The translations under genes and the position numbers were made by a program. A DNA stretch of 64,000 nt, taken from assembly GCF_008033115.1 (NCBI RefSeq), contig NZ_CP041203.1, positions 1,736,001 to 1,800,000 of the forward strand, given 5' to 3'. This stretch comes from Cellulomonas sp. Y8. GTDB taxonomy: Bacteria > Actinomycetota > Actinomycetes > Actinomycetales > Cellulomonadaceae. This document shows, one piece after another, positions 24,433 through 31,576 of this stretch (position 1 is the stretch's first letter; each line of letters opens with the position of its first letter). A model generated the notes under the pieces. It had not been told where the DNA came from. It made no database searches and saw only the letters and a program-made list of their open reading frames with translations.

Positions 24433-25357
24433 CGCGCAGCCTCCTCAGGTTCATGTCGAGCAACTTCGTAGCCATCGTACGGGCGGGGTCCGACAACGCA
24501 TCGCAGGCCGCATCCATCACCGCCGCGCACACCTCGCTCAGGTCGAGCTCCATCACCCGATCGCGCCAGTAGGCCTGGGCAGTCGGAGTCGCGAGCGACA
24601 GACCGTGGGCGGCGGCCGCGACCAGCGTCAGCGGCTTTGCGTCCTTGCTGTGCTCGAACCGGTGCGCCGTACCCTTCACGGCGAACCGCTCAAGTGCTTC
24701 GGGGTCGGCTGACTTGGCCCGGCGCGCGTCGTCGGTGAGGTTGTAGCCCAGGCCGGAACCGTGATCGAACGACGGCGCAAGCATCGTAGGCTCATCGCCT
24801 GCAAGAGCCGGCTCGAGCACAGCCCAGTTCTGCTCGTGCCGGTCCCTGTTCGCGATGATCGCGTCCAAGCAGAGATATCCGGCGAACGTGTCGTACCCGT
24901 CGAGACCCACGAGGTGCTCGGCACCAGGCGGCTTGGAGACACCGCGTAGCGAGTCCCGGATCTTCTCCAAGCTGTGCCCTGGGCGCTTTACCGACTCCCC
25001 CGACGTCCTGGGGCGGTACTCCTCAAGGCCGAGCCGGTCTGGCACCCAGATCAGGCCCTCACGGATGTCGTACCGCTTGGGGATCACGGTCCGCGAGATC
25101 GAGCCCTCACCCCGAGGGCCGGAGCACAAGCGGACTTCCGCACATGGCACGCCCAGCACGGCAGAGACCATCGTGGCGATGAGCTCCGCCCAGTCCTCTC
25201 CGTCGCGCCTGCCGTCGTCCTGTACGCCGGCGGCCTTGTAGAGCCAGCCGACCTTGTCTGGGTCGCGTAGCCACACGGCATCGTCAGAAGACTGGGTCTC
25301 GTCAGTGAGAACGTCCCAGCCGGAGCAGTCGACCCGCTCCCACCAATCGAAGTTCAC
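24410..25357 (-). CDS. HipA-like Ser/Thr kinase
   Basis: A 315-residue protein from GTG 25357 (MNFDWWERVDCSGWDVLTDE), with GGGAG upstream. Kinase landmarks of the HipA/PI3K-like fold are GWLYKAAG (nucleotide-binding Lys, about 38), the catalytic IIANRDRHEQNWAVLE (Asp of NRDRHxxN, about 190-200) and the metal-binding SFDHGSGLGYN. The HipA N-terminal subdomain is missing; a matching part seems to be supplied by the next gene, so this is a split HipA. No HipB-type HTH antitoxin gene is adjacent, unlike classical hipBA. First gene of the kinase-HIRAN-exonuclease operon. Confidence 0.8.
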   Translation of the reverse strand: MNFDWWERVDCSGWDVLTDETQSSDDAVWLRDPDKVGWLYKAAGVQDDGRRDGEDWAELIATMVSAVLGVPCAEVRLCSGPRGEGSISRTVIPKRYDIREGLIWVPDRLGLEEYRPRTSGESVKRPGHSLEKIRDSLRGVSKPPGAEHLVGLDGYDTFAGYLCLDAIIANRDRHEQNWAVLEPALAGDEPTMLAPSFDHGSGLGYNLTDDARRAKSADPEALERFAVKGTAHRFEHSKDAKPLTLVAAAAHGLSLATPTAQAYWRDRVMELDLSEVCAAVMDAACDALSDPARTMATKLLDMNLRRLRDELDHRI

Positions 25358-25510
25358 GCTGCTCCCACTGCTCGACCCTGCCCCTGATCTGCACGCTCGA
25401 GACGGCAATCTAGACGGTCGGCGGGGTAGCAGGGTGGGACATTCCCCCGAGCGGCGGGTATCGGGCGTCTTTCGGGCCGAGTCTGCGCGCGCGGCTGGGC
25501 GGGTGGCGCG

Positions 25511-26050
25511 TCACTCGGGCTCCTCGAGCGGAACGGCTGGCTCTGGCCAGGCATGGAGCGCGTCGAGCAGGAGTCGCGGGCTTGTCGCCGTCGGGATCCA
25601 GCGGCCGTCTGGTGTTGGTTCTCCTACGCGGTCGACGTGCAGATGGGTGCCGGCGGCGTGAGAGATCCCCGCGAGGACCAGTGCGACATCGGCGCGGTCG
25701 AGGCTCGCGAGCAGCCACCCCAGCGCAGGCATGTTGCCGGGGCCGGCGGGCAGCGTACCCGGCGCTGAGTGCCCAGCTAGCTGGGCCGCGATCGCTGTGA
25801 TGGCCCTCTGCGCCGGCTGCGCGTCGCTCAGGTCGGCGTAGCTAGCTACGAGCGCCCAGTCGACATCGACCAGGTCACCGTCGGGACCGGTCAGGCGCAT
25901 GCAGGTGGCGAGGAAGTCGGGTCGGGTGAGCCACCTCCAGTGCCGGATCAGCAACTCGACGGCGGCCTCGCGGCGCAGATCGCCCCGGGCGGCTCTCCGC
26001 ATCCCGGTCGTGAGTTCGGTGACGGTCAGGATCGAGGGGTCGTCGGGCAT
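25511..26050 (-). CDS. Hypothetical protein
   Basis: A 179-residue soluble protein (MPDDPSILTVTELTTGMRRA). It is helical and acidic, with LIRHWRWLTRPDFLATCMRL and an N-terminal TTGMRRAARGDLRREAAVEL helix. It lies 153 bases upstream of, and in the same direction as, the HipA-like operon, and downstream of the disrupted gene at 26126. No domain recognised. Confidence 0.6.
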   Translation of the reverse strand: MPDDPSILTVTELTTGMRRAARGDLRREAAVELLIRHWRWLTRPDFLATCMRLTGPDGDLVDVDWALVASYADLSDAQPAQRAITAIAAQLAGHSAPGTLPAGPGNMPALGWLLASLDRADVALVLAGISHAAGTHLHVDRVGEPTPDGRWIPTATSPRLLLDALHAWPEPAVPLEEPE

Positions 26051-26125
26051 GGTTCCTCCAAGTGTCTCGATGCGGCTGACGGCTTGGGTCGAAAGAGTGC
26101 GGACGGGTGGCCGCCGCGCCGTGAT

Positions 26126-26650
26126 CTAGCCGCGACGGCCGCGGGTCGTCTTCCACCAGGCGAGGTCGCGTTCGTAGGCCTCCTGGGCGGCCTGCCAGCG
26201 CCAGTCGTTGCACCGGCCGAACGGTGCGTGTCCGGAGTCGACGCAGGCCTCCGAGATGGTCACGTGGCCGGAGTACGCCGACCCCTGCCCCGCAGGCCAC
26301 GCACAACGGCGGTTCGGGAGCATCGTCGTCCTCTCGGCGAGGGTCAAGCCGTTCGAACCGGTCACTGCCGCTGCTTGCGAGTAGCACGGCCCGCTGCAGT
26401 TGGGGGAGGAGCTCTCGGCATTGGGGGGGGGCGGAGATGCGGTACAGGCCCGGGAGGTCGACGCCCTCGTTCGCGAGGACGGCGCTGGTGACCGCGTCCA
26501 GAGCATGACCGAGGCGGGCGCCCTCGAGGACGTCGCACCGACCGTCCTCACCGAGGCGCGTGAGGTGGACGTACCCGTGCCCGGGGGTCTCAACGTCGAT
26601 CTCGAAGACGTACCGCTCGGAGCTGCCGCAGACGTAGAAGGCATCGCCAC
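26126..26650 (-). pseudogene. Disrupted hypothetical gene beside parB
   Basis: The coding-like frame at the 5' end (DAFYVCGSSERYVFEIDVET ... GLYRISAPPQCRELLPQLQR) runs with very high GC3 to LCVACGAG near 26285. There it must shift one base, at the G4 run 26281-26286, to continue as SAYSGHVTISEACVDSGHAP ... DLAWWKTTRGRRG and stop at 26126. No start codon exists in the first frame; a GTG with GGAGG (26650) sits one base out of frame, so a second indel near the start is implied. An uninterrupted frame covers 26126-26650 but its first two thirds is Ser/Thr/Arg filler. Cys-rich, possibly zinc-binding; unknown function. Confidence 0.5.
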
Positions 26651-26655
26651 GTGAA

Positions 26656-27043
26656 TCAGCCTCCGCTCAGGGGTCGGCCCTGCGGGAGTTCGCGGGGGCC
26701 GAGGGGGTGGGAAAGGGTGGCCGTCGTTGTAGGTCGTCTCGAGTCGCTCGACCTCCGTCATGAGGGCGGTCGCGATGAGAGCGGAGAAGGTGCGGGGACC
26801 TTCGGCGGCCATGGTGTGGAGTAGCGCTCCGCGCGCCCGGGCGGTGTCCTGGGGGTCTTGGTAGAAGGAGACCTTCGCTCTGCGCTGCTCTTGGACCTGT
26901 GGGGTGCTGGGCTCCGCGACGGGTGCCTCCGCTGCCGGGGGCCGGTGTCCGGCCGTCAGCGGGTCAGTTTCCGGCGGTGCGCCGGGTGGGAGGAAGGGGC
27001 TTGCGCCGGCGAGGGAGGACCGGCGGGGCGTGGGCCGGGTCAC
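26656..27043 (-). pseudogene. ParB-like (ribbon-helix-helix) partition protein, frameshifted near the C-terminus
   Basis: GTG 27043 overlaps the parA stop (GTGA). The protein has a disordered Pro/Ser-rich N-terminus, then a small-plasmid ParB-type core (AKVSFYQDPQDTARARGALL, RTFSALIATALMTEVERLET, YNDGHPFPP). The family's usual end (RELPQGRPLSGG, stop at 26656) is found only after a one-base shift at the G5 run 26694-26698; without it the frame runs into the next gene. The core is intact, so function may survive, or the shift is an error in a homopolymer. Its role would be to bind the centromere repeats upstream of parA. Confidence 0.62.
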
Positions 27044-27838
27044 GGCCGGCTCGCCAGGATCGTGTCGAGGTGACCCTCGTAGATCGTGCCGAGTGCCCTG
27101 GCGTCCCCGGTCCCCCACTCGTCCAGGCCGCAGGCTGCCTCGACGGCGTCCGCAAGGACGACCTTCCGGGGGATCACGGGAGTCAGCACGTCGAGTCCGC
27201 GCTCCGCTGCCACGGTGCACAGCTCGTGCATCCAGGTGCGGCCGCTGACGGTTCGCTGGTCGTGCCGGTTGACGATGACCGGGCCGGCGGCGAGATGCGG
27301 GTTGTAGTAGGCCCGGACGTTGGCGATCGTCTCCAGGAGCAAGGCCATCCCGGACAGGCTGCCACTGCTTGGACTCCGTCACGATGATCGCCTGGTCCGC
27401 GGCCGTGAGGCCGTTGATGGTCAGCTGGTCCAGGCTCGGGGCGTTGTCGATCAGCACGAGGTCGTAGTCATCGCTGACCTCGCGCAGCGCCTCACGCAGC
27501 CGCCCCTCGCGGCCGGCCCCGGCGAGGACGAGCTCGTCGCGGACGTAAGACAGCGTCACGCCGCTGGTCGGCACGAGGTCCAGGCCGGGCCAGATGCCCG
27601 GCACGATGACGTCCCGCAGTCCCTCGGGAGCCCGGGCGCTCAGGGCGTCGGCCAGGCCAGCCTGGTCCTCGCCGACCTCCTCCGCGCTCAGCGAGGACGT
27701 GAGGTTGCCCTGCGGGTCGTTGTCGATCGCGAGGACCTTCATGCCGCGGCGCACCGCGGCTCGTCCGAAGTGGAAGGACGTCGTGGACTTCCCCACGCCA
27801 CCCTTCTGGTTGCAGGCGGTCAGGGTGCGAGCAGCCAC
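27040..27838 (-). pseudogene. parA: parA partition ATPase with one-base frameshift
   Basis: From GTG 27838: ACNQKGGVGKSTTSFHFGRA (deviant Walker A), LAIDNDPQGNLTSSLS (Walker A' region), DYDLVLIDNAPSLDQLTING (Walker B) and ADQAIIVTESKQW. One extra base near 27361 then shifts the frame; the remaining third (MALLLETIANVRAYYNPHL, VLTPVIPRKVVLADAVEAAC, YEGHLDTILASRP) continues in the next frame to 27040. Walker-type ParA ATPases drive plasmid segregation with a ParB partner, encoded next with a GTGA overlap. The added base is not in a homopolymer, so real inactivation is quite possible. Confidence 0.75.
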
Positions 27839-28075
27839 AGCAATGCCTCCATTAGTTCCAGCGCCACTGATAGAGGTGGCGTCGAGAAGGTGATGCGCGG
27901 CTGCTGCGTGATGCCGGCCTTGGCGGCAATGCCACCATTGGAGGCAACAGAGGCAATCGAGTCGCCGGCGGCGCCGAGGCGGCCACCAGGGAGGTCGACG
28001 TCTCCGACGGTAGCGGCGTCTTGCCTCTGTCAGTGGTGCTGCGGGCAATAGAGGTATTGCCGGTGTTGCCTGTGT
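27839..28075. repeat. Centromere-like repeats upstream of parA
   Basis: The non-coding gap before parA holds many copies of a GGCAAY/TTGCC element: GGCAATGCC (27924), GGCAACAGAGG (27943), AGAGGCAAT (27949), TTGCCTCTGT (28021, inverted), the perfect inverted repeat GGCAATA-GAGG-TATTGCC (28044-28061) and TTGCC (28064). ACAGAGGCAA occurs in both orientations. Spacing and position fit a parS site for the adjacent ParA/ParB-like pair. Confidence 0.6.
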
Positions 28076-28123
28076 AGGTGGTGATGAAGCGCTGGTGTCA
28101 GGGGTCTGGGCCAGCATCTGGCC

Positions 28124-28984
28124 GTGACCACGATGCAGGCACCGACGCAAGCGCCGACTCCGCGACTGACTCGCCAGCCTCGCCAGGGGGCGCTACTTGG
28201 GAGCGGGCGGCGACGGCTGTATCGCCGAGGGGCGCCGGCGAAGGAACGCGTGGCGGAGGTGCTCGGGGCGGACGGCCGGGGAGACGTGCGCCGCGCGCAG
28301 TGGTTGATCGCGAGGGCGGGCTACACGCTGGAGCAGCTCAAGCGCCTCACGCCCGGTGAGCGATGGGACCTGCGGCGCTGCTTGGGGGTGTCTCAGCTTG
28401 AGGTGGTGCTTCTGGCCTACTACCCGATCGTGTGCGCGGTCATCGTGTCGTGGGCCGTCGGCGCTGCGCGTGAGAGCGGCGCCCCGACGGTGGCCGGCCT
28501 ACTTGCCTTCATGTTCGCGGTGCTCGTCGCGGCGGTGTTCATGCTCGTGTGGCAGGCGTGGATGTGGGCGACCGTGCGCTGGGGTGAGGCCGACCGCCAG
28601 CTCGGCCTCGTGGTCCGAAGGATCCTGGTGCGCCAGGGCGCCCTGGACCGTGGAGCCGTGGGCCGCCTGCGAGGCCGGCGTGACGTGCTGCTCCTGGGAC
28701 GGAAGGTCCCGGGTCTGCTGCTTCGAGGGGAAGCTGACCCGTCGGCTGCGGCGGGCCTGCAGGCCGATCTGCGGGAGGGAGCCGACCCGCGGCCGGTGTG
28801 CCGTGAGTTGCTCGCCGACCACCTCCGAGGTGCTCTGCTGGATCCGCGGATCGTCGTAGCTCCCGAGCGCCCGGTGCCGCTCACCTCGGAGATCCCGCAG
28901 TGGATCATCAAGCTCGCGGCGATGGCGCCCGCTGTGCTGCTGATCCTCGGTCTGTTCGGGTACCCGGGCAGCGCCAGCCGCTGA
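28124..28984 (+). CDS. Membrane protein of the plasmid-like module
   Basis: A 286-residue protein starting at GTG (MTTMQAPTQAPTPRL). A basic N-terminal cytoplasmic part is followed by two strong helices (LLAYYPIVCAVIVSWAVGAA, LLAFMFAVLVAAVFMLVWQA) and a third near the C-terminus (LAAMAPAVLLILGLFGYPG). Between them is a 110-residue basic loop. It is divergent from parA and convergent with the rep-like gene. Family not recognised; membrane proteins of this type often accompany actinobacterial plasmid or ICE transfer/maintenance genes. Confidence 0.6.
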   Translation: MTTMQAPTQAPTPRLTRQPRQGALLGSGRRRLYRRGAPAKERVAEVLGADGRGDVRRAQWLIARAGYTLEQLKRLTPGERWDLRRCLGVSQLEVVLLAYYPIVCAVIVSWAVGAARESGAPTVAGLLAFMFAVLVAAVFMLVWQAWMWATVRWGEADRQLGLVVRRILVRQGALDRGAVGRLRGRRDVLLLGRKVPGLLLRGEADPSAAAGLQADLREGADPRPVCRELLADHLRGALLDPRIVVAPERPVPLTSEIPQWIIKLAAMAPAVLLILGLFGYPGSASR

Positions 28985-29037
28985 GGGACCTGGTGCGAGG
29001 CTGCGACGTGAGCGGTGCGTCGCTCTGTGGCGGGTCG

Positions 29038-29961
29038 TCACGCCGTCCGTCCGCGGGGTTCCGGCGCTCCTCCGCCCGTGTTTGCATCCCACGGCGCGGG
29101 CGACGCGCGTTGCCGGCAGAGCGCGCAGTACGAGGCGCCCCTGGGATCGCCGTCCGGGCAAGGGCTGGGTTCGAGGACCCGCGCTGCCTCGTGTGCGTGA
29201 CGGGCGGACGCGCAGTCCTGACACGGAGGGGGAATCTCCGTGTCGCGGTGGCGCGGGCAGCGATCGCTCACGACCGCGCGAGCGTCTGGCCTGTGGATAA
29301 CTCCAGGTGACGTACCCGACTGGGGCGACCCCTGTTTTTCTATGGACGGTTCTAAGGACGGTTTGTATGAAGACAGCTTCACCCCAGAAGTGCGCCGCGC
29401 TTCACCCCAGCCCGATTTGTGAGGTGAAGCAGGCTTCACCCCAGAGGCAGGGCTTTCCACAGGATGGGGTGAAGCAGCGTTCACCCCAGAGGGCAAGTTA
29501 TCCACAGAACCTTCGGCTTGGGGTGAAGCCAGGTTCACCCCAGCGGTCGAGTTATCCACAGGACCCGCGGCCACGATCTTGGGGTGAAGGATCTTCACCC
29601 CATCCTGACCTGCAGCTTCGTCGAGCGCGTCCGTCGACATCTCGGCACCAGCGACCGGTGCGGAGATGACCTCGGCGTCCATGACGAGGTCGTAGACGAC
29701 CGGCCTGCGGTTAGCGGGCAGGTGGGAGACGAGCCGCTGGTCGCCGTGGCGGATCAGACCCCAGCCGATGAGCAGCCGCAGCTTGGTCTGAACGGTCCGA
29801 GGCGTGCAGCGCGCGTAGCCGGCGACCTTGGCGACGGACGGCCAAGCCGCGGTGCCGTCGTCTTGGGCATGGTCCGCGTACGCGATGAGCACGAGGTGCG
29901 CGACGGGGTCGTTCGGCACGGGAGCTTCCTTGAGCGCCCAGACCATGCTGACCAGGCTCAT
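29038..29961 (-). CDS. HTH Rep-like protein with embedded origin
   Basis: A 307-residue protein. Residues 1-85 are an HTH domain (MSLVSMVWALKEAPVPNDPV ... CTPRTVQTKLRLLIGWGLIR) of the type found in plasmid and phage replication initiators. A repetitive middle section (GVKxASPH units, about 125-210) is encoded by the DNA inverted repeats listed at 29292-29602. The C-terminus is Cys-rich (CPRHRDTEIPPPCQDCASAR; YCALCRQRASP), probably zinc-binding. An origin inside the initiator gene recalls lambda O and related systems. A frameshifted, truncated second copy of its 5' end lies at 34131-34325. The Rep call is inference from the origin structure. Confidence 0.65.
   Translation of the reverse strand: MSLVSMVWALKEAPVPNDPVAHLVLIAYADHAQDDGTAAWPSVAKVAGYARCTPRTVQTKLRLLIGWGLIRHGDQRLVSHLPANRRPVVYDLVMDAEVISAPVAGAEMSTDALDEAAGQDGVKILHPKIVAAGPVDNSTAGVNLASPQAEGSVDNLPSGVNAASPHPVESPASGVKPASPHKSGWGEARRTSGVKLSSYKPSLEPSIEKQGSPQSGTSPGVIHRPDARAVVSDRCPRHRDTEIPPPCQDCASARHAHEAARVLEPSPCPDGDPRGASYCALCRQRASPAPWDANTGGGAPEPRGRTA
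29292..29602. other. Putative replication origin (iteron-like inverted repeats plus DnaA boxes)
   Basis: Four inverted repeats of the form GGGTGAAG-N3-7-CTTCACCCC (about 29423-29442, 29465-29488, 29519-29542, 29579-29602) plus two half sites TTCACCCCA (29378, 29401). They are interleaved with perfect DnaA boxes: TTATCCACA at 29498-29506 and 29552-29560, its complement TGTGGATAA at 29292-29300, and a near match at 29453-29461. The array lies wholly within the rep-like gene. This combination is characteristic of initiator-dependent origins; replication activity is inferred. Confidence 0.7.
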
Positions 29962-30072
29962 GCGGCGTCCCGCGGACCCAGTGACGGGCGCCGGACAACT
30001 TGGGCGCTTCGTGATGCCTGTCTGGCCGGAGACCGACTGTCGTTCCCGAACGTCGTCATGGCCCGGGACCGT

Positions 30073-30085
30073 GTCACAAGGTGAC
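30073..30085. promoter_or_regulatory. Possible operator in the rep/xre divergent gap
   Basis: GTCAC-AAG-GTGAC perfect inverted repeat between the divergent rep-like and XRE genes; a site for the XRE regulator is plausible but unproved. Confidence 0.25.
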
Positions 30086-30168
30086 GCACTCCGACGGCCG
30101 GCGCCGATGCCACCTAGGTACCGCAGCACCGCCCACTGGGTGGTGTTGATCCGCGCGAGGATCACGGC

Positions 30169-30495
30169 ATGACGGCAGACCTCTTCGACGGTGATGGCGA
30201 GATCCCCGTGCTCACGCTGGGCTGGCGCATGCTGATGGCGCTCAGGCACGCCGGCGTGTCGATGCACGACATGGCCGAGGAGCTGGGGGTCACCCGCGAG
30301 ACCTGCAGCCGGTGGTCTCACGACAAGGGCGCCCCGCCGCGTGCCGCGTTCGTCAAGATGTGGGCGCTGAGGACCGGCGTCCCGTATCGCTGGATCGCGT
30401 ACGGAGATGCAGGAAGCCCCCGCCCGACGATGTCGGACGGGGGCTCTGCGCTGTGCGCCCGGAGGGACTCGAACCCCCAACCTTCTGATCCGTAG
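30169..30495 (+). CDS. XRE-family HTH regulator running into tRNA-Arg
   Basis: A 108-codon frame from ATG 30169. Residues 20-85 are a Cro/CI-type HTH (LMALRHAGVSMHDMAEELGV, TRETCSRWSHDKGAPPRAAF, VKMWALRTGVPYRWIAYGD). The last ~25 codons lie in a hairpin terminator and in the 3' part of the tRNA-Arg gene on the other strand (ALCARRDSNPQPSDP is the classic translation of a tRNA). Either the native stop was lost by integration at the tRNA or the C-terminus is naturally set by the attachment site. It is divergent from the rep-like gene, as phage or plasmid repressors often are. Confidence 0.68.
   Translation: MTADLFDGDGEIPVLTLGWRMLMALRHAGVSMHDMAEELGVTRETCSRWSHDKGAPPRAAFVKMWALRTGVPYRWIAYGDAGSPRPTMSDGGSALCARRDSNPQPSDP
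30416..30445. terminator. Hairpin before tRNA-Arg
   Basis: GCCCCCGCCCGAC / GTCGGACGGGGGC with one mismatch around a short loop; positioned as a terminator for tRNA-Arg (- strand) and for the XRE gene (+ strand). Confidence 0.65.
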
Positions 30496-30526
30496 TCAGA
30501 TGCTCTATCCATTGAGCTACGGGCGC
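30454..30526 (-). tRNA. tRNA-Arg (anticodon ACG)
   Basis: The - strand folds as a canonical tRNA: acceptor GCGCCCG/CGGGCGC, D-arm GCTC-AATGGATA-GAGC, anticodon stem CTGAC/GTCAG... with loop reading ACG, and T-arm GGGGG-TTCGAGT-CCCTC, discriminator A; no encoded CCA. tRNA genes are common integration targets, and this one sits at the edge of the rep/xre module. Confidence 0.95.
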
Positions 30527-30633
30527 ATCGGCCCCGGAGGGCCGTTGAAGAGAGTACAGGTCGCACCGCCCCTTGCCCAAACCGGATCGACGTGCGCCCG
30601 GCCACACCCGGCCGAGGACGGCTCCGCACCCGT

Positions 30634-30866
30634 TGCGTAGGTACCCCGCCGCCTGGCCTCGGCGCCCCCACGCCCCGCCCCGCCTCGACCCCCTGGTCCC
30701 TGACCCGTGGCGCCCTCGTCGGCGCCGCCGAGGCCCTGCCCGGCATCAGCGGCGGCACCGTCGCCCTGGTCACCGGCGTCTACGAGACCGCCGTCACCGG
30801 CGCCGGGCACGCGATCTCGTGGCTGCGCCTGGCCGCGACCGACCGCGTCCGCGCCCGCGCCCGCGC
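30634..30866 (+). pseudogene. Truncated duplicate of the DUF368 gene 5' end
   Basis: From TGCGTAGGTACC onward this stretch is nearly identical to 34429-34700, the start of the intact DUF368 gene, including the GISGGTVALVTGVYETAV coding block. It lacks about 45 bases around the GTG start, so it cannot be translated normally, and homology ends abruptly after about codon 70. It is a remnant produced by duplication or by integration of the intervening DNA. Confidence 0.85.
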
Positions 30867-30867
30867 G

Positions 30868-30925
30868 GATCTACTCGCGGCGCGCTGCCCGACCTCACCG
30901 CCGCCGCCGCAGCCCAGGTGCCAAC
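30868..30925 (+). pseudogene. Short fragment of the DNA-ligase family
   Basis: About 55 bases directly joined to the DUF368 remnant match the ligase coding region for the LTAALPDLAAAAAAQVP segment (compare 12390-12440 on the other strand). Too short to be a gene; it records a past recombination between ligase and DUF368 copies. Confidence 0.5.
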
Positions 30926-30951
30926 GAGTCGGGCGCCCGCCGCCGCTCGCG

Positions 30952-31575
30952 CTACGACACCGGTGCCGGCGACAGCCGGGCGCCGGTGACGCCGGCCGCC
31001 TGCAGGTCGCGTGCGATCGCGGCGCTCACGACAATCGTCAGCACTGCGATGCGGGACGGCATGTGCACCACGCGGCCGTAGCCCACGATCTCTCGCGCGG
31101 GGGTGTGCCAGGTCGTCATCCCGTGACCGGCGAGCTTGGCCGGGGAGTAGAAGTAGCGCCCGGGCGTGCCGTGCCGGGGAGATCGCTCGGTGAGCTCTTC
31201 GTCCAGGACGTCGTGGTGAACGGGGAAGTGCGGGGTCCAGTACGTCAGTTCCTCTCCCTCGCCGTGCTTGAGCGTCCCGGGCAGCCACTGCACCTCGTCC
31301 TTCGGCCCGAGGTGCGCGTCGAGCACGTCCCGCACGCGGGGGCTGACCAGACGCACCGCGTCCACGGTGAAAACGAAGTCGAACGGCTCACGAGTCGTCG
31401 ACAACCATCGCCACCTGGGCACGCCGGCGTCGTCCATCCGCCCTGGCCCGCGCAGCCGTCGCGCCAGCTCGTCGCCGTGCCCGTCTGGTTCGGCGCCGAG
31501 CGAGGCGTCGTCTGATGCGTCGGCGGACAGCTCGTACCACTGAGGCTGCGTGCGCTCGAGAGCGGGGAATCTCAC
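30952..31575 (-). CDS. Immunity-type protein (DUF1629/Imm11-like)
   Basis: A 207-residue soluble protein from GTG 31575, one base after the stop of the large toxin-like gene. The central part (FDFVFTVDAVRLVSPRVRDV, LDAHLGPKDEVQWLPG, YWTPHFPVHHDVLDEE) follows the pattern of DUF1629/Imm11 immunity proteins: an 'Asp-x-valine-rich strand, then receptor helix, then YWxxxxx' arrangement. Coupling to the toxin gene supports an immunity role. The family call is from memory of the motif layout and is moderate. Confidence 0.55.
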   Translation of the reverse strand: MRFPALERTQPQWYELSADASDDASLGAEPDGHGDELARRLRGPGRMDDAGVPRWRWLSTTREPFDFVFTVDAVRLVSPRVRDVLDAHLGPKDEVQWLPGTLKHGEGEELTYWTPHFPVHHDVLDEELTERSPRHGTPGRYFYSPAKLAGHGMTTWHTPAREIVGYGRVVHMPSRIAVLTIVVSAAIARDLQAAGVTGARLSPAPVS

Positions 31576-31576
31576 G

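Noticed and set aside
26126..28150. A single 674-codon - strand frame joining parA, the ParB-like gene and the next gene
   Set aside because: It joins parts of different genes through frameshift points; domain ends, GTGA overlap and ribosome-binding sites show three separate genes.
29400..29602. The rep repeats as a CRISPR or transposon end
   Set aside because: Units are palindromic, irregularly spaced and associated with DnaA boxes; no spacers, Cas genes or transposase are present.
30592..31515. A 307-codon + strand frame over the DUF368 remnant
   Set aside because: Only its first part is DUF368-like; the rest is antisense to the immunity-like gene.
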